Notes under the pieces: model-generated | Databases searched by the model: none | Told to the model about the DNA's origin: nothing | Seen by the model: the letters and a program-made list of their open reading frames with translations, nothing else | In this document: one piece after another, positions 1 to 8,715 of the stretch | Position numbering within the stretch: position 1 is the stretch's first letter | How the letters are laid out: the number at the start of each line of letters is the position of its first letter | Program-made: the position numbers and the translations under genes | Assembly: GCF_937873725.1 (NCBI RefSeq) | Contig: NZ_CALMYY010000099.1 | Coordinates: 1-60,687 of the forward strand | Direction: 5' to 3' | DNA: 60,687 bases | From: an uncultured Dietzia sp. | GTDB taxonomy: Bacteria; Actinomycetota; Actinomycetes; Mycobacteriales; Mycobacteriaceae

Positions 1-325
1 CCATGAAGTGCTGCGCATGCATGGCGCAGCGGGCGCTCGCTCGGTCGTCGGCGGTCTGAATCCGGAAGTTCCCCAACAGGTGCTGGCTCGCGTCAAGACC
101 TGTCAACGCGGTGCGACAGGTGGTCACGATCTCCTCGATGCCCTCGTTGCGACCTCCGCCTCCACTGAGCGCGCCGTAATCTGCGACCGCATCAGCCATG
201 AAGCACGTCCTCAAGCCCTCCCAGTCGCGTGCGTCAAGGCTCTCCGCGTAGCGGATGAGGACGTCCTCGATCTCTTGTCGGTCTGACATCTTGCGGACGG
301 CGCTCTCGACATCTGTAGTGTTCAC
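1..325 (-). CDS. NTF2/SnoaL-like protein, C-terminus cut off by the window edge
   Basis: A GTG start at 323-325 opens a frame that runs off the left edge after about 108 codons without a stop. An internal ATG at 287-289 is an alternative start, but a GAGAGG-like ribosome site lies just before the GTG. The product begins VNTTDVESAV and contains the run DRQEIEDVLIRYAESLDARD followed by LRTCFMADAVADYG, typical of the first helices of SnoaL/NTF2-fold proteins (polyketide cyclases, dehydratases, ketosteroid isomerases). It is divergent from nothing and lies downstream of the end of coaA on the same strand, but it has its own promoter carrying the island operator, so it probably belongs to the TGAACT regulon. 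The reaction is unknown. Confidence 0.8.
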   Translation of the reverse strand, partial: MNTTDVESAVRKMSDRQEIEDVLIRYAESLDARDWEGLRTCFMADAVADYGALSGGGGRNEGIEEIVTTCRTALTGLDASQHLLGNFRIQTADDRASARCAMHAQHFM

Positions 326-364
326 TACCGAGCCTCTCGCTAGTGCGTTGAAGGGGGCTTGAAT

Positions 365-409
365 TGAACCCACTTCGGTTCACGATAGTGACTCCGGACA
401 CATTGTCAA
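365..409 (-). promoter_or_regulatory. Promoter with TGAACT-type operator for the NTF2-like gene
   Basis: Read on the minus strand: -35 TTGACA (404-409), a 16-nt spacer, -10 TATCGT (382-387), then the inverted repeat TGAACCGAAGTGGGTTCA (365-382), which begins on the last base of the -10 box. The half-sites TGAACC/GGTTCA are perfect complements. This is the same geometry as at 12572, 13764 and 17920, so a repressor bound here would cover the transcription start. Confidence 0.75.
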
Positions 410-529
410 GGGTTGTGGCTCGGTGCCAGGTCGCGGCCCGAGGTGCGGAGACCCCTGATGGGGTCACGGTGGCGGGGGACAGGCGGTTGGACGGGATCGG
501 CGAACGGAAAGGGCGGTGCCCTGCGGTCG

Positions 530-1462
530 TCAGATCTTGCGCAGGCGGAGCCGCTGGATGGAGTGGTCGGAGTTCTTACGCAGCACCAGCGTCGCGCGCG
601 GCCGGGTGGGCAGGATGTTCTCCACCAGGTTGGGTCGGTTGATCGAACTCCAGATCTCGCGCGCCGCCAACCTGGCCGCCTGATCGGACAGGTCGGCGTA
701 GTGCGCGAAGTGAGAGTTCGGATTGGAGAACGACGTGTTCCGCAGCTCGAGGAACCGCTCGACGTACCACTTCTCGATGTCCTCGATCCGCGCGTCCACG
801 TAGAGCGAGAAGTCGAACAGGTCCGACACCATCAGGCGCGGCCCGGTCTGCAGGACGTTGAGGCCCTCGACGATGAGGATGTCGGGCCGGGTGACCTCGA
901 TGAACTCGTCGGGGACGATGTCGTACTTGGTGTGCGAGTACACCGGCGCGTGGACGACCGGGGCGCCGGACTTGACCTCGGTGACGAACCGCAGCAGCGC
1001 CCGCCGGTCGTAGGACTCGGGGTAGCCCTTGCGGTGCATGATCTGGCGCCGCTGAAGCTCCCGGTTGGGGTAGAGGAAGCCGTCGGTGGTGAGCAGATCC
1101 ACGCGGGGATGCGAGTCCCACCTGGTCAGCAGCGCGCGCAGCACGCGGGCGGAGGTGGACTTGCCCACCGCGACCGACCCGGCCACGCCGATGACGAACG
1201 GCATGGGGGCGTCCACCTTCTCGCCCAGGAAGATGTTGGTGGACTGGAACAGCCGCTGCCGGGCCGTGACCTGCAGGTGGATGAGCCGGCTGAGGGGCAG
1301 GTAGATCTCCGCGATCTCGTCGAGGTCCAGGTGCTCGCCGAGGCCTCTCAGCCCCTCGAGGTCCTGCTCGGTGAGCACCATGGGCATGGCGCGCCGCAGC
1401 CGCCGCCAACTCCGGCGGTCGAACTCCACGTACGGCGTGTAGTCGCCGGCATGTCTGCTCAC
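530..1462 (-). CDS. coaA: Pantothenate kinase (type I, CoaA)
   Basis: Phosphorylates pantothenate with ATP in the first step of CoA synthesis. The 310-residue product has a P-loop GSVAVGKS at 95-102 and ends in the family-typical [21 protein letters not shown]. The GTG start was chosen because it lies seven residues before the conserved YVEFDRR and gives a length close to the mycobacterial enzyme (about 312 aa). An ATG at 1514-1516 would add 18 residues and sit on the glyA promoter. No clear ribosome site precedes the GTG. It is divergent from glyA, as in M. tuberculosis (Rv1092c/Rv1093). CoA supply is a core function, although it sits conveniently beside a CoA-thioester catabolic island. Confidence 0.95.
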   Translation of the reverse strand: MSRHAGDYTPYVEFDRRSWRRLRRAMPMVLTEQDLEGLRGLGEHLDLDEIAEIYLPLSRLIHLQVTARQRLFQSTNIFLGEKVDAPMPFVIGVAGSVAVGKSTSARVLRALLTRWDSHPRVDLLTTDGFLYPNRELQRRQIMHRKGYPESYDRRALLRFVTEVKSGAPVVHAPVYSHTKYDIVPDEFIEVTRPDILIVEGLNVLQTGPRLMVSDLFDFSLYVDARIEDIEKWYVERFLELRNTSFSNPNSHFAHYADLSDQAARLAAREIWSSINRPNLVENILPTRPRATLVLRKNSDHSIQRLRLRKI

Positions 1463-1563
1463 GGTTGCTGATTGTGTCAGGTGACGACGGGGGAGGGGTG
1501 TCCAGGTGGCTACCACTAGACTGTCGGAGACGAGTGAACGCCCACGCGCGAGGAGCTACAGCG

Positions 1564-2868
1564 ATGACCGACCCGAACACCGACGTGTTCTCCGCCTCCC
1601 TGGCAGAGCTGGATCCCGAGGTGGCCGAGGCGATGGCCGGTGAGTTGGCGCGTCAGCGCGACACGCTGGAGATGATCGCCTCCGAGAACTTCGTGCCGCG
1701 CTCGGTGCTGCAGGCCCAGGGCTCCGTCCTGACCAACAAGTACGCGGAGGGCTACCCGGGCCGCCGGTACTACGGCGGGTGCGAGCACGTGGACGTGGTG
1801 GAGAACCTCGCGCGGGAGCGCGCCAAGGAGGTGTTCGGCGCCAAGTACGCCAACGTCCAGCCCCACGCTGGCGCCCAGGCCAACGCCGCGGTGCTCATGG
1901 CGCTGGCGGATCCGGGCTCCAAGATCATGGGACTGTCCCTGGCCCACGGCGGTCACCTGACGCACGGCATGGCGCTCAACTTCTCGGGCAAGCTCTACGA
2001 GGTCGCCGCCTACGAGGTCGACCCGGAGACCATGCAGGTCAACATGGAGACCGTCCGCGAGATGGCGCTGGCGGAGAAGCCGGACGTGATCATCGCCGGG
2101 TGGTCGGCGTACCCGCGCACGCTGGACTTCGCGGCGTTCCGGTCGATCGCCGACGAGGTGGGGGCCAGGCTCTGGGTGGACATGGCGCACTTCGCCGGCC
2201 TGGTGGCCGCGGGCCTGCACCCGAGCCCGGTGCCGCACGCCGACGTGGTCTCCACCACGGTCCACAAGACCCTGGGCGGGCCGCGCTCGGGCATGATCCT
2301 CACGAACGACCTCGAGCTGTTCAAGAAGCTCAACTCCGCCGTGTTCCCCGGCCAGCAGGGTGGGCCGCTCATGCACGCGATCGCCGCCAAGGCCACCGCC
2401 ATGAAGATCGCCGGCACCGAGCAGTTCCGCGAGCGTCAGCAGCGCACCATCGAGGGCGCCAAGATCCTCGCCGAGCGGCTCACCGCCCAGGACTGCCGGG
2501 ACGCCGGGGTCTCCGTGCTCACCGGCGGGACCGACGTGCACCTGGTGCTGGTCGACCTGCGCGCGTCCGAGCTCGACGGCCAGCAGGCCGAGGACCTGCT
2601 CCACGAGGTGGGCATCACGGTCAACCGCAACGCGGTGCCGTTCGACCCGCGGCCGCCGATGGTCACCTCGGGCCTGCGGATCGGCACCCCGGCCCTGGCC
2701 ACCCGCGGCTTCGGTGCGGAGGAGTTCCGCGAGGTCGCGGACATCATCGGCACCGCGCTGGCCGCGGGCGGCGACGCCGACGTGGCCGCCCTGCGCGAGC
2801 GCGTGTCGGCGCTGGCCGCGGCCATGCCCCTGTACGAGGGCCTCGAGGAGTGGCGCATCCTCGGCTGA
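1564..2868 (+). CDS. glyA: Serine hydroxymethyltransferase
   Basis: PLP enzyme interconverting serine and glycine with tetrahydrofolate; the main source of one-carbon units. The 434-residue product is full length. It shows SENFVP near 40, VDMAHFAGL at 205-213 and the Schiff-base lysine in TTVHKTLGG (K235). The ATG at 1564 follows a CGAGGAG ribosome site at 1549-1555; reading frames opening upstream lack this signal. TAGACT at 1517-1522 is a plausible -10 box. Transcription ends at the large palindrome 2884-2937. This is the last conserved core gene before the catabolic island; in M. tuberculosis its next neighbours are desA2 and phoH2. Confidence 0.97.
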   Translation: MTDPNTDVFSASLAELDPEVAEAMAGELARQRDTLEMIASENFVPRSVLQAQGSVLTNKYAEGYPGRRYYGGCEHVDVVENLARERAKEVFGAKYANVQPHAGAQANAAVLMALADPGSKIMGLSLAHGGHLTHGMALNFSGKLYEVAAYEVDPETMQVNMETVREMALAEKPDVIIAGWSAYPRTLDFAAFRSIADEVGARLWVDMAHFAGLVAAGLHPSPVPHADVVSTTVHKTLGGPRSGMILTNDLELFKKLNSAVFPGQQGGPLMHAIAAKATAMKIAGTEQFRERQQRTIEGAKILAERLTAQDCRDAGVSVLTGGTDVHLVLVDLRASELDGQQAEDLLHEVGITVNRNAVPFDPRPPMVTSGLRIGTPALATRGFGAEEFREVADIIGTALAAGGDADVAALRERVSALAAAMPLYEGLEEWRILG

Positions 2869-2883
2869 GCGAGCGTTCCCGGC

Positions 2884-2937
2884 ACCACCGAGACGACCCC
2901 CCCGCGGCGCGCGCCGCGGGGGGGTCGTCCCGGTGGT
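2884..2937. terminator. 54-bp near-perfect palindrome, bidirectional terminator
   Basis: Two 27-nt arms (2884-2910 and 2911-2937) are reverse complements with a single mismatch and no intervening loop, so the hairpin would close on a 4-nt tip. The arms contain a run of seven C and a run of seven G. It sits 15 nt after the glyA stop and 3 nt before the stop of the converging gene at 2941. There is no U-tract, which is common for actinobacterial terminators. Confidence 0.8.
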
Positions 2938-2940
2938 GGA

Positions 2941-3309
2941 TCAGTCGGTGAACCGGATCCTCGGCGTGCGGCAGATGAGCAGCCGCCGGACCAGGTCGTC
3001 CCCCGCGAGCTGCGCGCTCGCGTTGAAGCTGGCCTCGAACTCGCCGTCGCGGCGGGTCTCGCCCAGGCACAGCTCGGTGTCCCCGATGCGGGCACCGCTG
3101 AGGATGTGATGCGTGAGGACGCTCTTCTCGCGCTGCTCGAGGTAGACCTCGAGCCCGGCGCGGTCCCCGTGGAACTCGGCGGCGGTCTCGCCGCGTGAGA
3201 ACTGGATGGAGAGCTGGAAGTCCTCCGTGATGTGGTCCAGGACGCGGTCGGGGTCGTCCGAGTCCATGATCTCGAACCAGGCGTGCAGCAGCGGGGTGTC
3301 GGTGGACAT
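2941..3309 (-). CDS. NTF2/SnoaL-like protein
   Basis: A 122-residue protein beginning MSTDTPLLHAWFEIMDSDDP, then LDHITEDFQLSIQFSRG, the alpha-helix plus cone fold pattern of SnoaL_4/ketosteroid-isomerase-like proteins. No catalytic residues can be assigned. It follows the paralogous gene at 3325 by 15 nt on the same strand, so both are probably co-transcribed and may form a hetero-oligomer. In bacterial bile-acid 7-dehydroxylation, BaiE and BaiI of this fold act on polycyclic CoA esters, which makes a dehydratase or isomerase role plausible here, but that is inference. First gene inside the island on the left. Confidence 0.75.
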   Translation of the reverse strand: MSTDTPLLHAWFEIMDSDDPDRVLDHITEDFQLSIQFSRGETAAEFHGDRAGLEVYLEQREKSVLTHHILSGARIGDTELCLGETRRDGEFEASFNASAQLAGDDLVRRLLICRTPRIRFTD

Positions 3310-3324
3310 GCGGGGTGCTCCGTC

Positions 3325-3714
3325 TCAGTCGAGGGTGGGGGAGGCCAGGCCGAGTTCCGGATCGAACGCGACCTGGTAGCCGGCGATGAGCCCGTCGCGG
3401 TCGATCCGGGCGGAGGCGAGGAAGTGCCCGGTGATCTTGACCCCGTCCTCCACCACGGCGCCGTAGACGAACTCGAGCTCGCCCGTGCGGGTGGCGTGCG
3501 TGGGGACGTGGCGGCGGTCGACCGGTCCCCGGCCCTCCAGGTAGCGGCGGACGCCCTCGCGGTCGGTGCCGCGGACGGCGGAGCCAGGCAGCAGGATCGC
3601 GAAGGAGACGTCCGGGGCCAGGAGTGCGAGCCCGGAGTCGAGGTCGCCGGAGTCGACCCGGGCGTAGTACGAGACGAGGGCGGAGTCGGCGAGGGCGGAA
3701 TCGTGCGGTGTCAT
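3325..3714 (-). CDS. NTF2/SnoaL-like protein
   Basis: A 129-residue protein with ALVSYYARVDSGDLDSGLAL, LAPDVSFAILLPG and a C-terminal GYQVAFDPELGLASPTL; SnoaL/NTF2 fold. The ATG at 3712-3714 lies at the edge of an operator copy (3714-3731), and a minus-strand TAAGTT inside that operator could be a -10 box for a leaderless message, with TTGAAG 18 nt further up as -35. It is the first gene of a two-gene operon with 2941 and is divergent from the acyl-CoA dehydrogenase at 3833. Role as for its neighbour: probable small lyase or isomerase, or CoA-ester binding protein. Confidence 0.75.
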   Translation of the reverse strand: MTPHDSALADSALVSYYARVDSGDLDSGLALLAPDVSFAILLPGSAVRGTDREGVRRYLEGRGPVDRRHVPTHATRTGELEFVYGAVVEDGVKITGHFLASARIDRDGLIAGYQVAFDPELGLASPTLD

Positions 3715-3731
3715 GAATCGAACTTAGTTCA
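3714..3731. promoter_or_regulatory. TGAACT-type operator between divergent genes
   Basis: TGAATCGAACTTAGTTCA; half-sites TGAATC and AGTTCA separated by six bases, one mismatch from a perfect inverted repeat. It covers the start codon of the minus-strand NTF2-like gene and the probable -10 of its message. Confidence 0.7.
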
Positions 3732-3754
3732 AAATGGCGTGGTACTTCAAGACC

Positions 3755-3811
3755 TTGCGTGATCAGCCTCACTGTGTTGTGATTGATCGAATTGAACTCA
3801 ACTCAGGTTCA
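3755..3811 (+). promoter_or_regulatory. Probable promoter and operator of the acyl-CoA dehydrogenase operon
   Basis: TTGCGT (3755-3760) and TGTGAT (3778-3783) are spaced by 17 nt. An inverted repeat with TGAACT (3793-3798) and GGTTCA (3806-3811) follows, but here the spacer is seven bases instead of six. A GGAGGAGAGG ribosome site (3816-3825) then serves the ATG at 3833. The promoter boxes are weak matches; the repeat is the stronger evidence. Confidence 0.55.
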
Positions 3812-3832
3812 GTGTGGAGGAGAGGACGCCGC

Positions 3833-4957
3833 ATGACCCAGCAGCCACGGACGGCACGACCCGAGGCCGACCCGTCCATCATCCTGCCCACCCCCGAACG
3901 CGAGGAACTGCGCGCGGTGGTCGCCCAGTTCGTGGCCCGGCACGGTCATCACGAGGCGATCCGCGAGTCGGTCGCGACCGAGCTCGGGTATTCGGACGCG
4001 AGGTGGCGCACGCTCAACGAGGAGCTGCAGGTCGCGGCGCTCGCCGTTCCCGAGGAGCTCGGTGGACACGGCTTCGGCTTCGCCGACCTGGGCGTGGTGC
4101 TCGAGGAGACCGGTGCGGCGCTGCTGCCCGAGCCGGTCCTCGCCAGCGCCGTGGTGGGCTGCCAGGCGCTGGTCCTGGCCGACGACGCCGACGCCGTGGC
4201 GGACCTCCTCGCCGGGGTCATGGACGGCACCCGGACGGTCGGGGTGGCGCTCGAGGGCGAGGTCACCCTGGTCGCGGGCGGCAGCGGACCCGTCGTGGAC
4301 GGGATCGTCGAGGGCGTCCTCTGGGGTCGGTCGGTCGATCACCTCGTCGTGGTCGCGGACGCCGGCGGCGAGCGGGTGCTCGTCGTCGTGGACCTGGACA
4401 GGGCGTCCCGGTCACCGCGGGAGGTCGTCGACCTCACCCGGCGTCGCGCGGACCTCCGGCTCCAGGCGGCGCCCGCGCAGGTCGTCGTGGGGGGCGAGCG
4501 GTTCGCCGACGTGCTGGGCCGGCTGCAGTTGATCACGCGCGCGGCCCTCGCGGCCGAACACGCGGGGATCGCCGGGAGGCTTCTGGACGACACCGTCGCC
4601 TACGTCAACCAGCGCCACCAGTTCGGCCGCTCCATCGGCTCCTTCCAGGCGATCAAGCACCGCCTCGCGGACATGCTGGTCGACCGTGAGCGGGCCCGCT
4701 CCGCGGCGATGTACGCCCTCGCCGTCCTCGACGAGGACCGCGCCACCGACGTCGAGCTCGCGGTGGCGGTCGCATCGTCGGTCTGCTCGGACGCGGTGAC
4801 CCGCAGCGCGTACGAGGCCATCCAGCTGCACGGCGGCATCGGCTTCACCTGGGAACACTCCGCCCACTTCTATCTGCGCCGCGCCCTCGGGGACGAGGGG
4901 GCGTTCGGCGGCGCGCGCCTGGCCCGGCGGGCCATCGCGGACCTCGTCGGGGTCTAG
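3833..4957 (+). CDS. Acyl-CoA dehydrogenase family protein
   Basis: FAD enzyme of 374 residues introducing a double bond between C2 and C3 of an acyl-CoA. The N-terminal helical domain includes ELREELGGHGFGFADLG-like sequence (ALAVPEELGGHGFGFADLGV), and the C-terminal domain has QRHQFGRSIGSFQAIKHRLADM and IQLHGGIGFTWEHSAHFYLRR, both diagnostic of the family. The central beta domain is poorly conserved, as in the FadE subgroup often paired with a second subunit. The start at 3833 follows a strong ribosome site. It is separated from the downstream nitroreductase by 2 nt, so they are translationally linked. The island operator lies upstream. Confidence 0.88.
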   Translation: MTQQPRTARPEADPSIILPTPEREELRAVVAQFVARHGHHEAIRESVATELGYSDARWRTLNEELQVAALAVPEELGGHGFGFADLGVVLEETGAALLPEPVLASAVVGCQALVLADDADAVADLLAGVMDGTRTVGVALEGEVTLVAGGSGPVVDGIVEGVLWGRSVDHLVVVADAGGERVLVVVDLDRASRSPREVVDLTRRRADLRLQAAPAQVVVGGERFADVLGRLQLITRAALAAEHAGIAGRLLDDTVAYVNQRHQFGRSIGSFQAIKHRLADMLVDRERARSAAMYALAVLDEDRATDVELAVAVASSVCSDAVTRSAYEAIQLHGGIGFTWEHSAHFYLRRALGDEGAFGGARLARRAIADLVGV

Positions 4958-4959
4958 GG

Positions 4960-5643
4960 GTGACCAGCTCCGATCGCTCGGCCGTCACGGCGCCGGACCA
5001 CCTCAGCGCGCACGACCTGATCACCACCACCCGGGCGGTGCGGCGGCGGCTCGATCTCGAGCGCGAGGTGGACCCCCGGCTGCTGGAGGAGTGCGTCGCC
5101 GACGCGCTCCAGGCGCCGCAGGGCTCCAACCTCATGCGCACCGAGTTCGTGATCGTGCGGGACCCGGGCCGCATCGAACGCCTCGGTCGGATCTACCGCG
5201 AGGAGTTCGACGGCTTCTACCGGGCCAGTGAGACCGGGCTGTACAACCGGGTCGACGAGGACCCCCGCCATGCGCGGCAGAGCAGGAGGACCCGGGACTC
5301 GGCCGAACACCTCGCCGTCGTCATGTCCCGGGTGCCGGTGATCGTCATCCCGTGCCTCACCCCCCGGCTGGCCGAGGGTGACGTCCTGACCGCCAAGCAC
5401 CGCCTGGCGACCGTGTACCCGACGGTGTGGAACTTCATGCTCGCCGCGCGGTTGCGGGGCCTGGGCACATGTTGGACCGGGATGACCCTCGGCCGGGAGG
5501 ACGAGGTCGCCGAGATCGTCGGAATCGATCCCGCCCTGGTGGAACAGGTCTGCATGATCCCGGTCGCCCATTACACGGGCACCTCCTTCCGTCCCGCGTG
5601 GCGGCCGCCGGCCGAGGAGTTCATCCACTGGGACAGCTGGTGA
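4960..5643 (+). CDS. Nitroreductase family FMN oxidoreductase
   Basis: A 227-residue protein with TTTRAVRRRLDLEREVDPRLLEECVADALQAPQGSN (FMN phosphate-binding start of the nitroreductase fold) and LATVYPTVWNFMLAARLRGLGTCWTGM, the region that carries the second FMN contact. In catabolic clusters such enzymes reduce or oxidise conjugated C=C or quinone-like systems rather than nitro groups; which applies here is not visible. The GTG start at 4960 is 2 nt after the stop of the dehydrogenase, and the stop overlaps the start of the MFS gene (GTGA), so the three genes form one operon. Confidence 0.85.
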   Translation: MTSSDRSAVTAPDHLSAHDLITTTRAVRRRLDLEREVDPRLLEECVADALQAPQGSNLMRTEFVIVRDPGRIERLGRIYREEFDGFYRASETGLYNRVDEDPRHARQSRRTRDSAEHLAVVMSRVPVIVIPCLTPRLAEGDVLTAKHRLATVYPTVWNFMLAARLRGLGTCWTGMTLGREDEVAEIVGIDPALVEQVCMIPVAHYTGTSFRPAWRPPAEEFIHWDSW

Positions 5644-7289
5644 GGGCGGGCGCGGACCGGCCGCGGCCGCCCTCGCTCCGGGGCGAGCGGGCGTTCCGGG
5701 CGCTGCTGGGGGTCCAGCTCGCCAACGCGGTGGCCGTGTGGATCCACGTCGTCTCCGTCCAGTGGGTGCTCACCGAACGCGGCGAGTCGGCGTCCGTGAT
5801 CTCGCTCGCCCCCGCCGCCATGGCGGTGCCGTTCCTCGTGCTCTCGCTCCCGGTCGGGGTGGTCGCGGGCTACGCCTCCCGCAAAAAGATGATGGCGCTG
5901 GCCACCACCACGTCCGGCCTGGCCGCACTGGCCGCGACCGTCCTGACGGTGACGGGGGCCGACGACGCGCTCCCGATGATCCTGTCCGTCGTGCTGGTCG
6001 GCACCGCCCTCGTGGTGGTGGGGGTCTCCTGGCAGTCGCTCCTGCCCGAGACGGTGGACCGCCGGGCGATCCCCACCGCCGCCCTCGTCGACGGCGCGGT
6101 GTTCAATCTCGCGCGGTCGCTCGGCCCGCTCCTGGCGGGCTTCGGCCTGGGATTCGCCGGCGCGGAGTGGGCGTTCGGGGCGGTCGCCGTCCTGTCCGTC
6201 GGCTGCGCGCTCACCCTCTGGTGGATGGAGCGGCGATCTCCGGACCGGACGGCCCCGAGGCGGGCGATCATGCCCGAGATCTCCGGGGCGGTGAGGTTCG
6301 TGGCCAACTCCCCGTGGACCACGCGTCTGCTGTTCCAGCTCTTCCTCTTCGGCATCCCGTCCAGCGCGCTCTGGGCGCTCATCTCCCTGGCGGTGCACGA
6401 CCGGCTGGGGATGGGCGCGGACGGGTTCGGGGCCCTCATGGCGCTGATCGGCGCCGGTGCGGTCGTGGCGGTGGTGGGGTTCGGCGGGATTCGCCGACGC
6501 CTTAGGGTGACCGTGTTCGCGGCGTGTGGCGCGTTCGTCTACGCCGCGGCCCTGGCGGTCCTGGCGCTCTCGACCTCGGCGGCCGTGGTCGCGGTCGCCA
6601 TGCTCCTGGCCGGCGCGGCGTGGGTGAGCGTGCAGAGCACCTGGATGTCGATGGGGCACCAGTTCTTCCCCGACTGGGTCCGGCCGCGACTCATCGCGTT
6701 CATCCTCCTGATGTTCCAGGGGACCCAGGCGGTCGGCTCGCTCCTGTGGGGGGTCGTGTCCGACTTCGCGGGTCTCCAGGCCGCGCTGCTGGTGGCCGCT
6801 GGGTTGATGCTGCTCAGCTGCGCGTCACTGCTGTTCGTCGGCCTCGGGGCCGAATCGGGGATCGAGCCCGTCCTGGTCTCCGGTCCAGGCGGGCCGGTGA
6901 GCGGGTCGGGGCCGGACGCCGTGGCGGAGGTGGCCGGTGACGTGGGGACCGGCCCCGTGCTCATCCGGTATGAGTACCGCGTGCCGGAGGGCCGGCGGCA
7001 GGAGTTCAGGACGGCGATCCGCCGCCTGCGCAGTTCCCGCCTCCGGCTCGGTGGCCGCGACTGGCGGCTGGAGAACCCCGCGGGGGAACCCGACCTGTTC
7101 ATCGAGACCTACCGGGTGGACAGCGTCGAGGAGTTCGGCGAACAGGAACGGGACAGGCTCACCGTCCCGGAGACCCTGCTGCGTCGACGGGTGGCGTCCC
7201 TGGCCGGCTCCGTCACGGGTCCGAGGGTGGCCGCCGACGGCGCGGAGGTCTCGCGCCGGGCGCGGCGCAGGATCCCGAAAAATAGGTGA
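5640..7289 (+). CDS. MFS transporter (MFS_3 type) with C-terminal soluble domain
   Basis: A 549-residue membrane protein. About eleven to twelve hydrophobic segments fill residues 15-420 and include FRALLGVQLANAVAVWIHVVSVQWVLT at the start and SWQSLLPETVDRRAIPTAALVDGAVFNLARSLGPLLAGF in the middle, typical of the EntS-like MFS_3 family. The last 110 residues are polar (VLIRYEYRVPEGRRQEFRTAIRRL then DWRLENPAGEPDLFIETYRVDS) and form the small alpha-beta domain that MFS_3 proteins carry. The GTG at 5640 overlaps the nitroreductase stop by four bases. Probably exports an intermediate or takes up substrate; direction is unknown. Confidence 0.82.
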   Translation: MRAGADRPRPPSLRGERAFRALLGVQLANAVAVWIHVVSVQWVLTERGESASVISLAPAAMAVPFLVLSLPVGVVAGYASRKKMMALATTTSGLAALAATVLTVTGADDALPMILSVVLVGTALVVVGVSWQSLLPETVDRRAIPTAALVDGAVFNLARSLGPLLAGFGLGFAGAEWAFGAVAVLSVGCALTLWWMERRSPDRTAPRRAIMPEISGAVRFVANSPWTTRLLFQLFLFGIPSSALWALISLAVHDRLGMGADGFGALMALIGAGAVVAVVGFGGIRRRLRVTVFAACGAFVYAAALAVLALSTSAAVVAVAMLLAGAAWVSVQSTWMSMGHQFFPDWVRPRLIAFILLMFQGTQAVGSLLWGVVSDFAGLQAALLVAAGLMLLSCASLLFVGLGAESGIEPVLVSGPGGPVSGSGPDAVAEVAGDVGTGPVLIRYEYRVPEGRRQEFRTAIRRLRSSRLRLGGRDWRLENPAGEPDLFIETYRVDSVEEFGEQERDRLTVPETLLRRRVASLAGSVTGPRVAADGAEVSRRARRRIPKNR

Positions 7290-7314
7290 ACTGACTTCAA
7301 GTAGGGTGTAAGGT
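7286..7314 (+). promoter_or_regulatory. Probable promoter with half-conserved operator
   Basis: GTGAAC (7286-7291) and TAAGGT (7309-7314) are 17 nt apart. A perfect TGAACT half-site (7287-7292) overlaps the -35 box; the expected right half at 7299-7304 is AAGTAG and matches badly. The site is listed because of its position ahead of a gene in the same cluster, not because the repeat is convincing. Confidence 0.4.
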
Positions 7315-7351
7315 GGGGTGCGTCACAGCAGCCGAACCCTCAGGAGCCCCA

Positions 7352-8668
7352 GTGGAGAACGACCTCGATCTTCTGGTCATCGGAGCCGGCATGGCCGGGC
7401 TGACCGCCGCCGCCCGCGCCGCCGATCGCGGGGCCCGCGTGGCCGTCGTGGAGAAGGACACCGAGATCGGCGGGTCCGCGCGGTTCGCGGGGTACGCCTG
7501 GACCGCACCCACCCGGCAGATCATGGCGGAGATCAACCCCCACGGGGAGGAGTCCCTGCGCAACGCCGTGGTGGACGACTTCGCCGCCGGCCTGGACTGG
7601 ATCCGGGGTCGCGGAGTGGAGTGCGCCGACGGCGTCCCGGTCCTGCGGTACGGCATCGGACACGCCTTCGACACCAACCAGTACCTCGACGCCTGCGCGC
7701 GCGAGATCAAGGCGGCCGGCAACACCGTCCACACCGGGGCGCACGTGCAGGGGCTTCTCACCGAGGACGGCGCCGTGATCGGTGCCACCGTCCGCTTCCC
7801 CGACGGCGGGACCCGCAACGTGCGGGCGCGCACCGTCCTGCTGGCCACCGGCGGATTCCAGGCCAACGCGGAGCTGGTCGAGAGGCACCTGCACCCCCTC
7901 GCCTCGGGTTTCCCGCTCCGGTCCAACCCGAACAGCGACGGTGGCGGACTGGCGCTGGCGGAGTCGGTCGACGCCGCGATCGGCTTCCCCGACGCGGGCT
8001 TCTACGGTCACCTCATCCCGGCGGGGATCCCGTTCCGCGACTCGGCGGACTTCGTCGGGATCTCCCTCTACTACTCCGAGCACGCGCTGCTGTTCAACCT
8101 CCACGGCGAGCGCTTCGTCGACGAGACCCAGGGCGACCACCTCACCGCGATGGCGCTCATGGAGCAGCCCGAGGCCCGCGGGCTGCTGGTGGCGGACGAG
8201 CGGGTGTACCGCGACTGGATCTGCGGCTCCTACGTCGAGGGTGCGGTCGCGATCGACAAGTACACCGAGGCGTCCAGGCGCGGCGGCCGGTGCGGACTCG
8301 CCGAGACGCTCGAGGAGTTCGAGTACCTCCCCGAGGAGTGGGGCTACGACGGCGCCGCGATCGCCGAGGGGATCCGCCAGGTCAACGCGGCGGGTCAGAA
8401 GGTCGTCCCGCCGCGGGAGTACGATTTCACCCCGCTCGATCGCGGGCCGTACTACATCATCGAGACCTCCCCGGCCGTGACGTTCCCGCTGGTGGGGATC
8501 CGGATCTCGGCCGACACGTCCGTCCTGCGCGCCGACGGCACGGCGATCCCCGGCCTGCTCGCCGCGGGCTCGGACACCGGCGGGGTCTACCGCCGGGCCT
8601 ACGCCGGCGGACTGGCCCCGGCGCTGGTGTTCGGCCTGCGGGCAGGCGACGCCGCCTCCGGCGGCTGA
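7352..8668 (+). CDS. FAD-binding dehydrogenase (fumarate reductase / 3-ketosteroid dehydrogenase type)
   Basis: A 438-residue FAD_binding_2 flavoprotein. The dinucleotide-binding GAGMAG is at 11-16, followed by the acidic VVEKD and GGSARFAG. GPYYIIETSPAVTFPLVGIRI near 370 and AGSDTGGVYRRAYAGGLAPALVFG near 410 are the conserved C-terminal FAD and active-site segments of this superfamily. Relatives include 3-ketosteroid delta1-dehydrogenase, urocanate reductase and the BaiJ/BaiP flavoproteins of bile-acid metabolism; all oxidise or reduce a C=C next to a carbonyl. The GTG start has AGGAG five bases upstream. It begins an operon with the Old Yellow Enzyme, alcohol dehydrogenase and SDR genes downstream. 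Confidence 0.85.
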   Translation: MENDLDLLVIGAGMAGLTAAARAADRGARVAVVEKDTEIGGSARFAGYAWTAPTRQIMAEINPHGEESLRNAVVDDFAAGLDWIRGRGVECADGVPVLRYGIGHAFDTNQYLDACAREIKAAGNTVHTGAHVQGLLTEDGAVIGATVRFPDGGTRNVRARTVLLATGGFQANAELVERHLHPLASGFPLRSNPNSDGGGLALAESVDAAIGFPDAGFYGHLIPAGIPFRDSADFVGISLYYSEHALLFNLHGERFVDETQGDHLTAMALMEQPEARGLLVADERVYRDWICGSYVEGAVAIDKYTEASRRGGRCGLAETLEEFEYLPEEWGYDGAAIAEGIRQVNAAGQKVVPPREYDFTPLDRGPYYIIETSPAVTFPLVGIRISADTSVLRADGTAIPGLLAAGSDTGGVYRRAYAGGLAPALVFGLRAGDAASGG

Positions 8669-8715
8669 GCCCGCCCCGTCGTCCCCGACCCCGCCGACCA
8701 CACGAAGAGGCCCCC

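Noticed and set aside
1466..1563. Glycine riboswitch or other leader element before glyA
   Set aside because: The 100-bp coaA-glyA interval is too short for tandem glycine aptamers and shows no matching conserved core.
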